The notes beneath the pieces are model-generated. The model was not told the DNA's origin and searched no databases. It was given only the letters and a program-made list of their open reading frames with translations. A program made the position numbers and the translations under genes. Below are positions 1 through 5,918 of a DNA stretch of 6,032 nucleotides, one piece after another. Origin of the DNA: JAFARZ01 sp035651595 (lineage in GTDB: Bacteria; Actinomycetota; Actinomycetes; Streptosporangiales; Streptosporangiaceae). The stretch spans positions 1 through 6,032 of the forward strand of contig DASRFJ010000130.1 of the NCBI GenBank assembly GCA_035651595.1, given 5' to 3'. The first letter of the stretch is position 1. Each line of letters opens with the position of its first letter.

Positions 1-70
1 GGCCAGCGGACGGGGGCCAGCGGACGGGGGCCAGCGGATGGCGGCCAGCGGATGGGGGCCAGCGGGCTCG
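1..70. repeat. 14-bp tandem repeat, five units, open at left edge
   Basis: Five consecutive 14-base units begin at 1, 15, 29, 43 and 57, each starting GGCCAGCGG. Units 1 and 2 are identical, units 3 and 4 differ by A/T or C/G changes near the end, and unit 5 is half degenerate. The first unit starts at base 1, so the array probably continues outside the window. An open frame crosses the array, but 14 is not a multiple of three and the frame has no credible start site, so I treat it as non-coding. Confidence 0.85.
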
Positions 71-95
71 CCGCGGGGCTGGCTGGTTGGCGAGC

Positions 96-121
96 GGGCT
101 GGCTGGCGGGCGGGCGGGCGG
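96..121 (+). other. G-rich tract with possible G-quadruplex
   Basis: GGG runs occur at 96-98, 108-110, 112-114 and 116-118, followed by GG at 120-121. The last three runs are separated by single C bases and the first loop is nine bases. The tract could fold as a G-quadruplex on the + strand. It could equally be a slippage product continuing the G-rich array to its left. No function is evident. Confidence 0.35.
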
Positions 122-492
122 TCGGTTGCGGCGCACAGCACGTTTCGGGCGAATGGGGCAATTCGCCATAGATTGCGGGCTCGGCCGATGCTGGTGGCTA
201 ATTCGCGGCATCTCGCATGCGGCTGCTCGGGTCGGAATTGCTTGATTTGCCCGTTATATCCGGCAATCGCGGTTACCCTTGGTGCTAGAAAAGTGCTTCG
301 TGGCAGAAAAGGGTGCGGATCTGGCGCCTTTCTTACCATGAAGCCCTTTATTGACATCGGAGTCCTTGCTCTCCTGCCCGCGCGGCCCCCTTCGCCACTC
401 CAGTAACACTAGGTTGCGCGCTCGCGTAATTCTTACCGGGGGATTACACGGGCGAAATCGTTGAACTGCCGCCGGCCGGGCTCCGTTTTCAA
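122..492. other. Non-coding spacer, no gene recognised
   Basis: This stretch is clearly less GC-rich than the genes and has no frame with the codon bias seen downstream. Small structures are visible: a 7-bp hairpin (148-154 with 161-167) and a short GTAAT/ATTAC inverted pair (426-430 with 443-447) that could be an operator. A TTGACA at 351-356 looks like a -35 element but has no -10 at 16-18 bases. TATATC at 255-260 has no good -35. A promoter for the downstream genes should lie here or just after, but I cannot place it. Confidence 0.5.
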
Positions 493-618
493 TGGTGAGC
501 GGACAGTACACGCGGTTGCCGTACAAGGTCTCGCGGGCTAACGCGCACGGCCCATGCGACCGCTGTCTCCCACCAATTCCTCTCCGTATCCGGCGACCGC
601 GTGTACTGCCGCTCACCA
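493..618 (+). repeat. Long inverted repeat / leader hairpin before the small peptide gene
   Basis: The arms 493-520 and 592-618 are complementary over 27 pairs, with one unpaired A (503) and one position (517 with 595) that is G·U in RNA. One further G-C pair (521 with 591) extends the stem. The loop is about 70 bases. The right arm ends exactly where the ribosome binding site AAAGGAGG begins (618-625), so in RNA the hairpin would stack right against it. There is no U-tract, so it is not a classic terminator. It may be a leader regulating translation or stability, a processing site, or a relic of a small palindromic mobile element. No target-site duplication is obvious. Confidence 0.85.
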
Positions 619-627
619 AAGGAGGTG
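618..627 (+). promoter_or_regulatory. Near-consensus ribosome binding site for the 37-residue ORF
   Basis: AAAGGAGGTG lies four bases before the ATG at 632. Its AAGGAGGTG core is complementary to the 3' end of 16S rRNA, making it the strongest such site in the window. It fixes the start of a gene that would otherwise be too short to call. Its first base is also the last base of the preceding inverted repeat, so folding of the leader could influence its access. Confidence 0.8.
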
Positions 628-631
628 CCCG

Positions 632-745
632 ATGATCGGCTGGGAATGGATCCTGTTCTGGATCCTGGTGATTACACCCTTTGCCCTTAACCTCCGGCGA
701 CTGTGGCGTGACCGGGCGAGAAACCATAGGTCGTTAGGAAGATAG
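632..745 (+). CDS. 37-residue Trp-rich single-span membrane peptide, unknown function
   Basis: I do not recognise this protein. It starts at ATG 632, chosen because a near-consensus ribosome binding site precedes it; a longer in-frame start at 554 would place that site and the inverted repeat inside the gene. Residues about 4-21 form one hydrophobic segment containing W4, W6 and W10, with a lone acidic E5 and P16. Residues 22-37 are strongly basic (seven Arg plus a His), which by the positive-inside rule predicts a cytoplasmic C-terminus. There is no cleavable signal peptide. It precedes the four-gene set by 90 bases on the same strand. Possible roles are a small subunit of a membrane complex, a membrane-active toxin-like peptide, or a translated leader. 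Its codons are less GC-biased than in the large genes. Existence is supported by the ribosome site; function is open. Confidence 0.65.
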   Translation: MIGWEWILFWILVITPFALNLRRLWRDRARNHRSLGR

Positions 746-773
746 CGGGCCCGGCAACACGGGAGATGCCCGC
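745..773 (+). terminator. Possible weak attenuator hairpin after the small ORF
   Basis: GCGGGC (745-750) and GCCCGC (768-773) form a perfect 6-bp GC stem with a 17-base loop, starting on the last base of the small ORF's stop codon. No U-tract follows. It could partly uncouple the peptide gene from the downstream operon, but a 6-bp stem is common by chance in DNA of this composition. Confidence 0.2.
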
Positions 774-835
774 TCGCGGCAGCGCGGCAGATGATCTGGG
801 CGAAGGTATCCATGACCTGAGCCAAGGGGTACGCC

Positions 836-1645
836 GTGAGTGGTCCTGCCGATGTTTACCGCGACCTCGCAGCCGAAGGCGAGGCCGTCGACCAGATGGT
901 GGCCAGCCTAGATCCCGGACAGTGGGATCTGCCGACCCCCGCGCCTGGCTGGACGGTCAAGCATCAGGTTGCGCACCTCTCCTCCATCGTCAGCATCGCC
1001 AAGCTGACGGTGACCGATCCGAAGACGTTCGAGCAGCTAGCGGCCGGTGCCGCCGCCGACTTCGACGGCGCGGTCAACGCGCTGCTCACGCCGTACCTGG
1101 CCGCGTCGCCGGCCGAGCTCCTCGCCCGCTGGCGCAAGGAACGCGCCGAGGCCAACGAAGCGATCAGCGCGGTGCCGCCCAGCCAGATGGTGCCGTGGGT
1201 GGCCAGGCAGATCCCGGCCGGGATGCTCGCCGCGGCGGGCCTGATGGAGCTTTTCGCGCATGGCCAGGACATCGCCGACACGGTCGGCGTCCGCCGCGAC
1301 TACGACGACAAGATCGGGCATCTGGCCGCCTTCGGGGCGCGGAACTGGAACTTCGGTTACCTGGCGCGGGGCACCACCCCGCCCGACGTGGAGTTCCGGT
1401 TCGAGCTGACGGCGCCGTCCGGAAAACTATGGGAGTTCGGCCCGTCCGATGCCGGGGAGCGCGTCGAGGGTCCTGCGCTCGACTTCTGCATGCTGGTGAC
1501 CAGGCGCCGTCACCGGGACGACCTCGCGTTGCGGGCCACCGGCGCCGAGGCGGACCATTGGCTCGATATCGCCCAGGCTTACCGGGGATCGCCCGGGGCC
1601 GGCCGCCAGCCCGGCCAGTTCAAGGAACCGTCGGCGCAGCGGTAG
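836..1645 (+). CDS. TIGR03084 family metal-binding protein (DinB / mycothiol-dependent maleylpyruvate isomerase fold)
   Basis: This 269-residue protein matches the actinobacterial TIGR03084 type from end to end. The N-terminal helix has the pattern WDLPTPAPGWTVKHQVAHL (residues 30-48). A second motif, MELFAHGQDIAD, lies at 137-148, and the C-terminal part carries the family pattern ALDFCMLVTRRRHRDD and WLDIAQAYRG. H47, E138 and H142 are the expected metal ligands of the four-helix DinB/MDMPI fold. Related enzymes are mycothiol-dependent isomerases and transferases, but the substrate of this family is unknown. The GTG start is forced: an in-frame TGA lies at 818-820, and AAGGGG (824-829) sits six bases before it. 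No signal peptide or membrane segment is seen, so it should be cytoplasmic. The next gene begins 16 bases later, suggesting co-transcription. Family assignment is strong; the catalysed reaction is unknown. Confidence 0.9.
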   Translation: MSGPADVYRDLAAEGEAVDQMVASLDPGQWDLPTPAPGWTVKHQVAHLSSIVSIAKLTVTDPKTFEQLAAGAAADFDGAVNALLTPYLAASPAELLARWRKERAEANEAISAVPPSQMVPWVARQIPAGMLAAAGLMELFAHGQDIADTVGVRRDYDDKIGHLAAFGARNWNFGYLARGTTPPDVEFRFELTAPSGKLWEFGPSDAGERVEGPALDFCMLVTRRRHRDDLALRATGAEADHWLDIAQAYRGSPGAGRQPGQFKEPSAQR

Positions 1646-1661
1646 TGACCGGAGGAAGAAC

Positions 1662-2630
1662 ATGCCGACCACGATGGGAAGCGTCCGGCGGCGGCTGCTC
1701 ACGCCGCAGCTCAGGGACGTTACGTTCAGCAGACGGGGGTTCCCGGCGGTCCCGTCGGCCGAGACCGAACGGCTCGAGGCCGTGCCGCAGGCGGTCATCT
1801 GCGGGTTCGAGTGGGGAATCGACGCGCGCGACCAGTGGGAAGTGGAGCGCCGGCTCGAACTCGTGAATGCCGAACATCGCGGCTTCGCCTACGAGGGCGC
1901 GGTGATGGCCTTCACCGTCCTGGACGCGATGGGGCGCGGCCACCGCACCCGTGACCTGCTGACGGGCCCCGGCCGGCCGCACATCTTCCTGGCTTACATC
2001 GGCATGGGTTTCGCCATGGCCAGGCTGCCGCGGCGGCTGTGGAAGAAGGTGCTCCCGGACCTGACCGGCGACCCGTACTACCCGGTGATGAGCTGGCTCG
2101 CGGTGGACGGCTACGGCTTCGACCGCGCGTATTTCGAGACGCCGCGCTGGGTCGACCAGCAGAAGGTCCTGGCGCCGTACCCGTGGCAGGGCTCGCCCAG
2201 TTACTTCCCCCGGGCGGTCGACCAGGGCATCGGGCGTGCCCTCTGGTTCATCCACGGTGGTGACCCGGCGGGTACCGCGGCCGCCGTCGGGAAGTTCACG
2301 CAGCACCGCCAGGCCGACCTGTGGAGCGGCGTCGGGCTCGCCTCGACGTTCGCCGGCGGCTGCGATACGGCCGGCTTCGAGGTGCTGCGACGGGAGTCCG
2401 GTGCCTATCGTGCCGAACTCGCGCTCGGCACCATCTTCGCGATCAAGGCGAGAACCTATGCCGGGCTGGTGCCGGACCATTCGGCGGCCGCGTGCGGTGT
2501 GCTCACCGGCATGTCGGTGGACAAGGCGGTGGCGCTTGCTGACGCGACCGCGGTTACTTCGGCGTATCCCGGATCCGAACCCGCGTATGAATTGTGGCGC
2601 GCGAAGATACGGAACCATTTTGACAATTAG
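1662..2630 (+). CDS. DUF1702 family protein, related to enediyne-cluster E3/UnbL proteins
   Basis: This 322-residue protein shows the conserved blocks I associate with DUF1702: EHRGFAYEGAVMAFTVLD (residues about 67-84), HIFLAYIGMGFAMARLP, SWLAVDGYGFDRAYF, FPRAVDQGIGRALWFIHGGDP, HRQADLWSGVGLASTFAGG and a C-terminal AIKARTYAGLVPDHS block. Length fits the family, so it looks intact. DUF1702 proteins are known chiefly as E3/UnbL, one of the conserved accessory proteins of enediyne polyketide clusters; their biochemical role is unsettled and homologues occur outside such clusters. The ATG is preceded by GGAGG (1651-1655) at six bases; Met5 is a weaker alternative. The stop TAG is 18 bases before the next ATG and lies in the same reading frame as the next gene. 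The last 20 or so codons turn AT-richer. No enediyne synthase is in view, so placing it in such a pathway would be speculation. Confidence 0.85.
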   Translation: MPTTMGSVRRRLLTPQLRDVTFSRRGFPAVPSAETERLEAVPQAVICGFEWGIDARDQWEVERRLELVNAEHRGFAYEGAVMAFTVLDAMGRGHRTRDLLTGPGRPHIFLAYIGMGFAMARLPRRLWKKVLPDLTGDPYYPVMSWLAVDGYGFDRAYFETPRWVDQQKVLAPYPWQGSPSYFPRAVDQGIGRALWFIHGGDPAGTAAAVGKFTQHRQADLWSGVGLASTFAGGCDTAGFEVLRRESGAYRAELALGTIFAIKARTYAGLVPDHSAAACGVLTGMSVDKAVALADATAVTSAYPGSEPAYELWRAKIRNHFDN

Positions 2631-2648
2631 TGCCGTCGGACTGGGGAT

Positions 2649-4394
2649 ATGGTGGATTTCGCGGAGCTGGACAAAATCGCGAAGGAATACTGGGGACCGG
2701 GCGGCGGACAGCCTGGCCTGGCATTCGGCCTCGTACGTGATGGAGAACTTATACACTCCGGCGGGTTCGGCGAGCGATTTATCGGCGGGCCTCCGCCAGA
2801 TGCGGACACGGTTTTCCGTATTTCATCGATGACCAAGAGCTTCACCGCGTCGGCCGTGGTTTTGCTTCGTGACGAAGGCCTGCTTTCCCTGGACGATCCG
2901 GTGCGGGAGTACGTACCCGAGATGCGCGGCTGGCCGCAGGTCACCGCGGATTCGGCCCAGATGACGGTGCGGCACCTGCTCACGATGACCGCCGGCTTCC
3001 CCGCGGACGACGCGTGGGCCGACCGCCAGCAGGGGCTGCCGCTGGACGACTTCGCCGCGCTGCTGTCCGGTGGCGTCAGCGTCGCCTGGGCGCCGGACAC
3101 CAAGTTCGAGTACGCCAGCCTCGGGTACGCGATCCTGGGACGGCTGATCACGGCGGTGTCCGGGCTGGCGTATCCGGAGTTCGTCCGGCAGCGGCTGCTG
3201 GGCCCGCTGGGCATGACCCGCAGCGGTTACGAGGCCAGCGAGTTCGCGGCCGGTGACCTGGCGCTGGGCTACCAGTTCGGGCCGGATGGCTGGGCCGAGC
3301 TGCCGATGGCGGCGTGCGGCGCGTTCGCGCCGATCGGCGGGGCGTTCAGCTCCGTGCGTGACCTGGCCCGCTGGATGGAGGGGTTCCTGGCGGTGTTCCC
3401 GCCCGGCTCGGGTGGCGCGGGCGGGCACCCGCTGGCGGCGGCCAGCCGCCGGCAGATGCAGCTGGGGCAGGTCTTCGCGGGACTGTGGCCCGGGTTTCCG
3501 GCGGGCGGCTTCCCGATGTCCTACGGGTTCGGCCTGTACATCGACCATGACCCCGCGCTGGGCCAGATCGTGCACCACCCGGGCGGGTATCCCGGTTTCG
3601 GCAGCCACATGCGGTGGCATCCGGCGACCGGAATCGGCGTCGTGGGGCTGGCCAACAGCACCTACGCGACGCCGTACCCGCTGACCGTGCAGCTGCTCGA
3701 GGCGGCGGTCCGCCAGGTCGGCCAGGTCGGCCAAGTCCGCCAGGTCCGCCAGAAGACCCCGGCCACCGGGCCGGCGCTGGCCCCGCGCGGCGAGCCCTGG
3801 CCGGAGACGGCTGCCGCGCGGGAGGCGGTGAACAGCCTGATCCGCGAGTGGGACGACGCCGAGGCGGACCGGCTGTTCACGCCGAACGTGGCCCAGGACG
3901 CGCCGTACTCGGCGCGGCGGCGTGCCATCGAGCGGATCCGCGCGAACATCGGCCCGTTCGATGATGATCCGGACCGCCCGGTCGAGTACGTCTCGGCGGC
4001 GCACTGCCGCTGGTGGCTCACCGGCGAAGGCGGCACGACCCAGGCGCAGATCCTGCTCAGCCCGGAGAAGCCGCCCCGCGTGCAGTGGCTCAGCCTGGCC
4101 GTCCCGCCCGCGCCAGGGTCGCCGCTGGCCAGCGTGCTGGCTCGCGTCATCAGCTGGCTGAACGGCGGCATACCGGTCGCCGCGGGAGACGGCCTCGACC
4201 CCGTCCTGGCCGCGCGCCGCGTCGGGTCCGCCGCCGCCTGGGCGGGAACCTGCCGTCTCGGCCCGTGCCGCGCGGGCAACGGCACCTCATCGGTCACCGT
4301 GGACCTCACCGGCGAGCACGCCAGCTTGACCCTGGCCATCGCCATCGACCCGGACACCGGGCTGCTGCACCACCTGGACATCACCGGCGGCTGA
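2649..4394 (+). CDS. Cytoplasmic SxxK serine hydrolase (class C beta-lactamase / esterase / LovD-like fold) with extra C-terminal region
   Basis: Residues about 5-350 are a beta-lactamase-fold serine hydrolase. The nucleophile motif is S60-M-T-K63, the second motif is Y155-A-S157 (Tyr base, with Ser in place of the Asn of class C beta-lactamases), and H310-P-G replaces the KTG motif. This pattern is typical of esterases, peptidases and acyltransferases such as LovD rather than true beta-lactamases. There is no signal peptide or lipobox, so it probably acts in the cytoplasm on a metabolite. A repeated V-R/G-Q linker (354-368) joins the catalytic domain to a region of about 200 residues (380-581) that I do not recognise. 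The ATG at 2649 has GGGGA too close to it; GTG at 2652 is possible and better spaced. An in-frame TAG at 2628 excludes any longer start. The first 60-70 codons use many A/T-ending codons, including ATA, unlike the rest. It could hydrolyse a substrate or transfer an acyl group. Confidence 0.88.
   Translation: MVDFAELDKIAKEYWGPGGGQPGLAFGLVRDGELIHSGGFGERFIGGPPPDADTVFRISSMTKSFTASAVVLLRDEGLLSLDDPVREYVPEMRGWPQVTADSAQMTVRHLLTMTAGFPADDAWADRQQGLPLDDFAALLSGGVSVAWAPDTKFEYASLGYAILGRLITAVSGLAYPEFVRQRLLGPLGMTRSGYEASEFAAGDLALGYQFGPDGWAELPMAACGAFAPIGGAFSSVRDLARWMEGFLAVFPPGSGGAGGHPLAAASRRQMQLGQVFAGLWPGFPAGGFPMSYGFGLYIDHDPALGQIVHHPGGYPGFGSHMRWHPATGIGVVGLANSTYATPYPLTVQLLEAAVRQVGQVGQVRQVRQKTPATGPALAPRGEPWPETAAAREAVNSLIREWDDAEADRLFTPNVAQDAPYSARRRAIERIRANIGPFDDDPDRPVEYVSAAHCRWWLTGEGGTTQAQILLSPEKPPRVQWLSLAVPPAPGSPLASVLARVISWLNGGIPVAAGDGLDPVLAARRVGSAAAWAGTCRLGPCRAGNGTSSVTVDLTGEHASLTLAIAIDPDTGLLHHLDITGG
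3708..3752 (+). repeat. 9-bp in-frame tandem repeat, five units, in the hydrolase linker
   Basis: Five 9-base units of GTC(C/G)GCCA(G/A) begin at 3708, 3717, 3726, 3735 and 3744. They encode V-(R/G)-Q five times (residues 354-368). The array sits at the boundary between the catalytic domain and the C-terminal region. Units differ mostly by C/G at one position, pointing to recent slippage. Copy-number change would keep the frame and alter linker length and charge. Confidence 0.9.
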
Positions 4395-4431
4395 ACGCCG
4401 ACGTGCGCCGATCCAGGCCCGAGGAGAAGCG

Positions 4432-5844
4432 ATGACGGCAGGACCAACACGGACGGCAGGGCGGCGGATGCGCGCGGCCTGGCAGTCGGGGCCGCTGGCG
4501 GTGCGCAGCTTCCGGCTGCTGGCGGTCGGGCAGCTCACCTCGACCGTCGGCGACTACTGCTACGCGGTGGCCCTCCCCTGGCTGGTGCTGTCCACGCACG
4601 GCGGGCCGGTCCTGCTCGGCGGCGTGCTGGCGTGCTACGGGGTGCCGCGCACCGTGCTGATACCGGTGGGCGGCCTGCTGACCGACAGAATCGGGGCACG
4701 CACGGCGATGCTGGTGGCCGACGTCGTGCGGTGCGTGCTCGTGGCGGGGCTGGCGCTGCTGGCGGCGCACCACATCGTGACGCTGGCGACGCTCGGACCA
4801 CTCGCCGCGATTATCGGGGCCGGCGAAGGCCTGTACATCCCGTCCTCGAGCACGATCCTGCCCTCGTTGCTCGAGCCCCGCCAGATCGCGGCGGGCAACG
4901 GCGTGTCGCTGGCGGCGATCCGTACGGGCTCGCTGCTCGGCCCGGCGCTCGGCGGCGCGCTGGTCGCGGCCGTGGGGTCGGGCCCGGCGTTCGCGGTCGA
5001 CGCCGGCTCGTTCGCGGTGTCGGCGCTGTCCCTGGCGCTCATGCCGCGGCGCCCGCGGCGGCCGGCGCCCGCGGAGCCGTCGGGCTCCGCTGGGGCGGAG
5101 CCGTCGGGTTCCGCTGGGGCGGAGCCGTCAGGCTCGGCCCGCGCGCCGGACGACGCCATTAGCCGGCTCGGGGCCTTTGACCTGCTGCGGCGATCCCGTG
5201 CGATGCAGGTCTTCGCCGTCGTGACGATCGTGTCGAACCTGACCGGCGGCGGGCTGGCCGACGTGGCGCTGCCGGCGCTGGCGCACGCCCGGTACGGGGC
5301 GGGCGGGTACGGCGCGCTGCTGGCGTGCTTGGCGGCCGGCGGGCTGACCGGCACGCTGCTGGGGGCGCGAACCGGGAATCTGCGCGTGCCAGCCATAGTC
5401 GCGGCGCTGTCGTACGTTCTGTCCGAGGCCGCGATGTGCTTGGTGCCGTACCTGGGCGGCGAGGCCGGCGCGGCGGCGGCGCTGTTCGTGTACGGCGCGA
5501 GCACATGGCTGGGCAACACCATCTTCTTCACCGCGGCCCACCGGTGGACGCCGCCGCATGTGATGGGCCGGGTCATGGCGCTGATGATGACGTGCACGTT
5601 CGGCGCGTACCCCGCCTCGGTCGCGCTCACTGGCGTCCTCGTGCACCATCTCGGCCCCACGGTGTTCTTCCCGATCGCGGGGGTGATCACGGGCCTGGCC
5701 TTCCTAGGCGGGCTGACCCAGCAGGAGTACCGGGACTTCGGCATCGTTCAGCCCGACGGCACGTACCTGCTGGCCGGCCTGAAGGGCTTTGACAGGACGG
5801 CGATTGCCCGGCCGGCGTCCGACACCGAAGCGGCCGGTCGTTAG
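4432..5844 (+). CDS. MFS exporter, DHA3-like drug-efflux type
   Basis: This 470-residue protein has about twelve hydrophobic segments in two halves, roughly residues 29-205 and 255-430, joined by a hydrophilic loop. The MFS motif A, GGLLTDRIGARTAM (residues 80-93), lies between helices 2 and 3. Features such as YIPSSSTILPSLL, the small-residue stretch GPALGGALVAAVG and the HVMGRVMALMMTCTFGAYP segment near helix 11 fit the macrolide-efflux/enterobactin-exporter-like branch. It should exchange a small molecule for protons at the inner membrane, exporting it. The central loop carries a threefold AEPSGSAG repeat, and the tail after residue about 430 is some 40 hydrophilic residues. The start is clear: GAGGAGAAG (4421-4429) precedes the ATG, 37 bases after the hydrolase stop. 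As last gene of the set it suggests export of, or self-protection from, a product handled by its neighbours. The substrate cannot be read from sequence. Confidence 0.9.
   Translation: MTAGPTRTAGRRMRAAWQSGPLAVRSFRLLAVGQLTSTVGDYCYAVALPWLVLSTHGGPVLLGGVLACYGVPRTVLIPVGGLLTDRIGARTAMLVADVVRCVLVAGLALLAAHHIVTLATLGPLAAIIGAGEGLYIPSSSTILPSLLEPRQIAAGNGVSLAAIRTGSLLGPALGGALVAAVGSGPAFAVDAGSFAVSALSLALMPRRPRRPAPAEPSGSAGAEPSGSAGAEPSGSARAPDDAISRLGAFDLLRRSRAMQVFAVVTIVSNLTGGGLADVALPALAHARYGAGGYGALLACLAAGGLTGTLLGARTGNLRVPAIVAALSYVLSEAAMCLVPYLGGEAGAAAALFVYGASTWLGNTIFFTAAHRWTPPHVMGRVMALMMTCTFGAYPASVALTGVLVHHLGPTVFFPIAGVITGLAFLGGLTQQEYRDFGIVQPDGTYLLAGLKGFDRTAIARPASDTEAAGR
5071..5142 (+). repeat. 24-bp in-frame tandem repeat, three units, in the MFS central loop
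   Basis: Three 24-base units begin at 5071, 5095 and 5119 and encode AEPSGSAG, AEPSGSAG and AEPSGSAR (residues 214-237). Units 1 and 2 differ by a single silent base; unit 3 has diverged at its end. The array lies in the cytoplasmic loop between the two halves of the transporter, where length changes are usually tolerated. Silent-only divergence between the first two units suggests a young duplication. Confidence 0.92.
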
Positions 5845-5845
5845 G

Positions 5846-5912
5846 CAGGCCTTGGCCGGCCCGGCGCGAGGCCCGGCGCGAGGCCCGGCGCGAGGCCCGG
5901 CGCGACGGCCTG
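5846..5912 (+). terminator. Possible GC-rich terminator region after the operon
   Basis: CAGGCC at 5846-5851, just past the MFS stop, is complementary to GGCCTG at 5907-5912, closing a loop made almost wholly of GC-rich repeat units that can self-pair. There is no U-tract. Placement directly after the last gene suggests an actinobacterial U-less terminator, but the short outer stem makes this weak. Confidence 0.3.
5858..5905. repeat. 12-bp tandem repeat, four perfect units
   Basis: Four identical copies of GGCCCGGCGCGA begin at 5858, 5870, 5882 and 5894, starting 14 bases after the MFS stop codon. Perfect identity implies recent expansion by slippage. The array is non-coding as far as I can see. 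Confidence 0.95.
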
Positions 5913-5918
5913 ACGATG

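Noticed and set aside
351..379. Promoter with -35 TTGACA at 351-356
   Set aside because: No acceptable -10 hexamer occurs at 16-18 bases; the sequence there is C-rich.
38..406. Open frame of 122 codons across the left repeat and spacer
   Set aside because: It starts inside a 14-bp tandem array, lacks a ribosome binding site and the G/C third-position bias, and its product resembles no family I know.
516..544. Promoter with TTGCCG at 516-521 and TAACGC at 539-544
   Set aside because: Spacing is 17 bases but both hexamers are poor, and the -35 lies within the inverted-repeat arm; not strong enough to list.
632..745. Trp-rich short ORF as a trp attenuator leader peptide
   Set aside because: The four Trp codons are not consecutive, the peptide is a membrane span, no tryptophan biosynthesis gene follows, and the strong hairpin is upstream, not downstream.
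766..1866. Long overlapping + frame of 366 codons
   Set aside because: It is the +1 shadow of the TIGR03084 gene and runs into DUF1702; its product is Arg/Pro/Gly-rich noise, whereas the real frames have clear family motifs.
1620..2756. Minus-strand frame of 378 codons opposite the DUF1702 gene
   Set aside because: It is a typical high-GC antisense shadow, rich in Arg, Pro and His, with no recognisable domain.
2649..4394. True beta-lactamase conferring antibiotic resistance
   Set aside because: There is no export signal, the second motif is Y-A-S and the third HPG instead of KTG; the pattern fits esterases and acyltransferases better.
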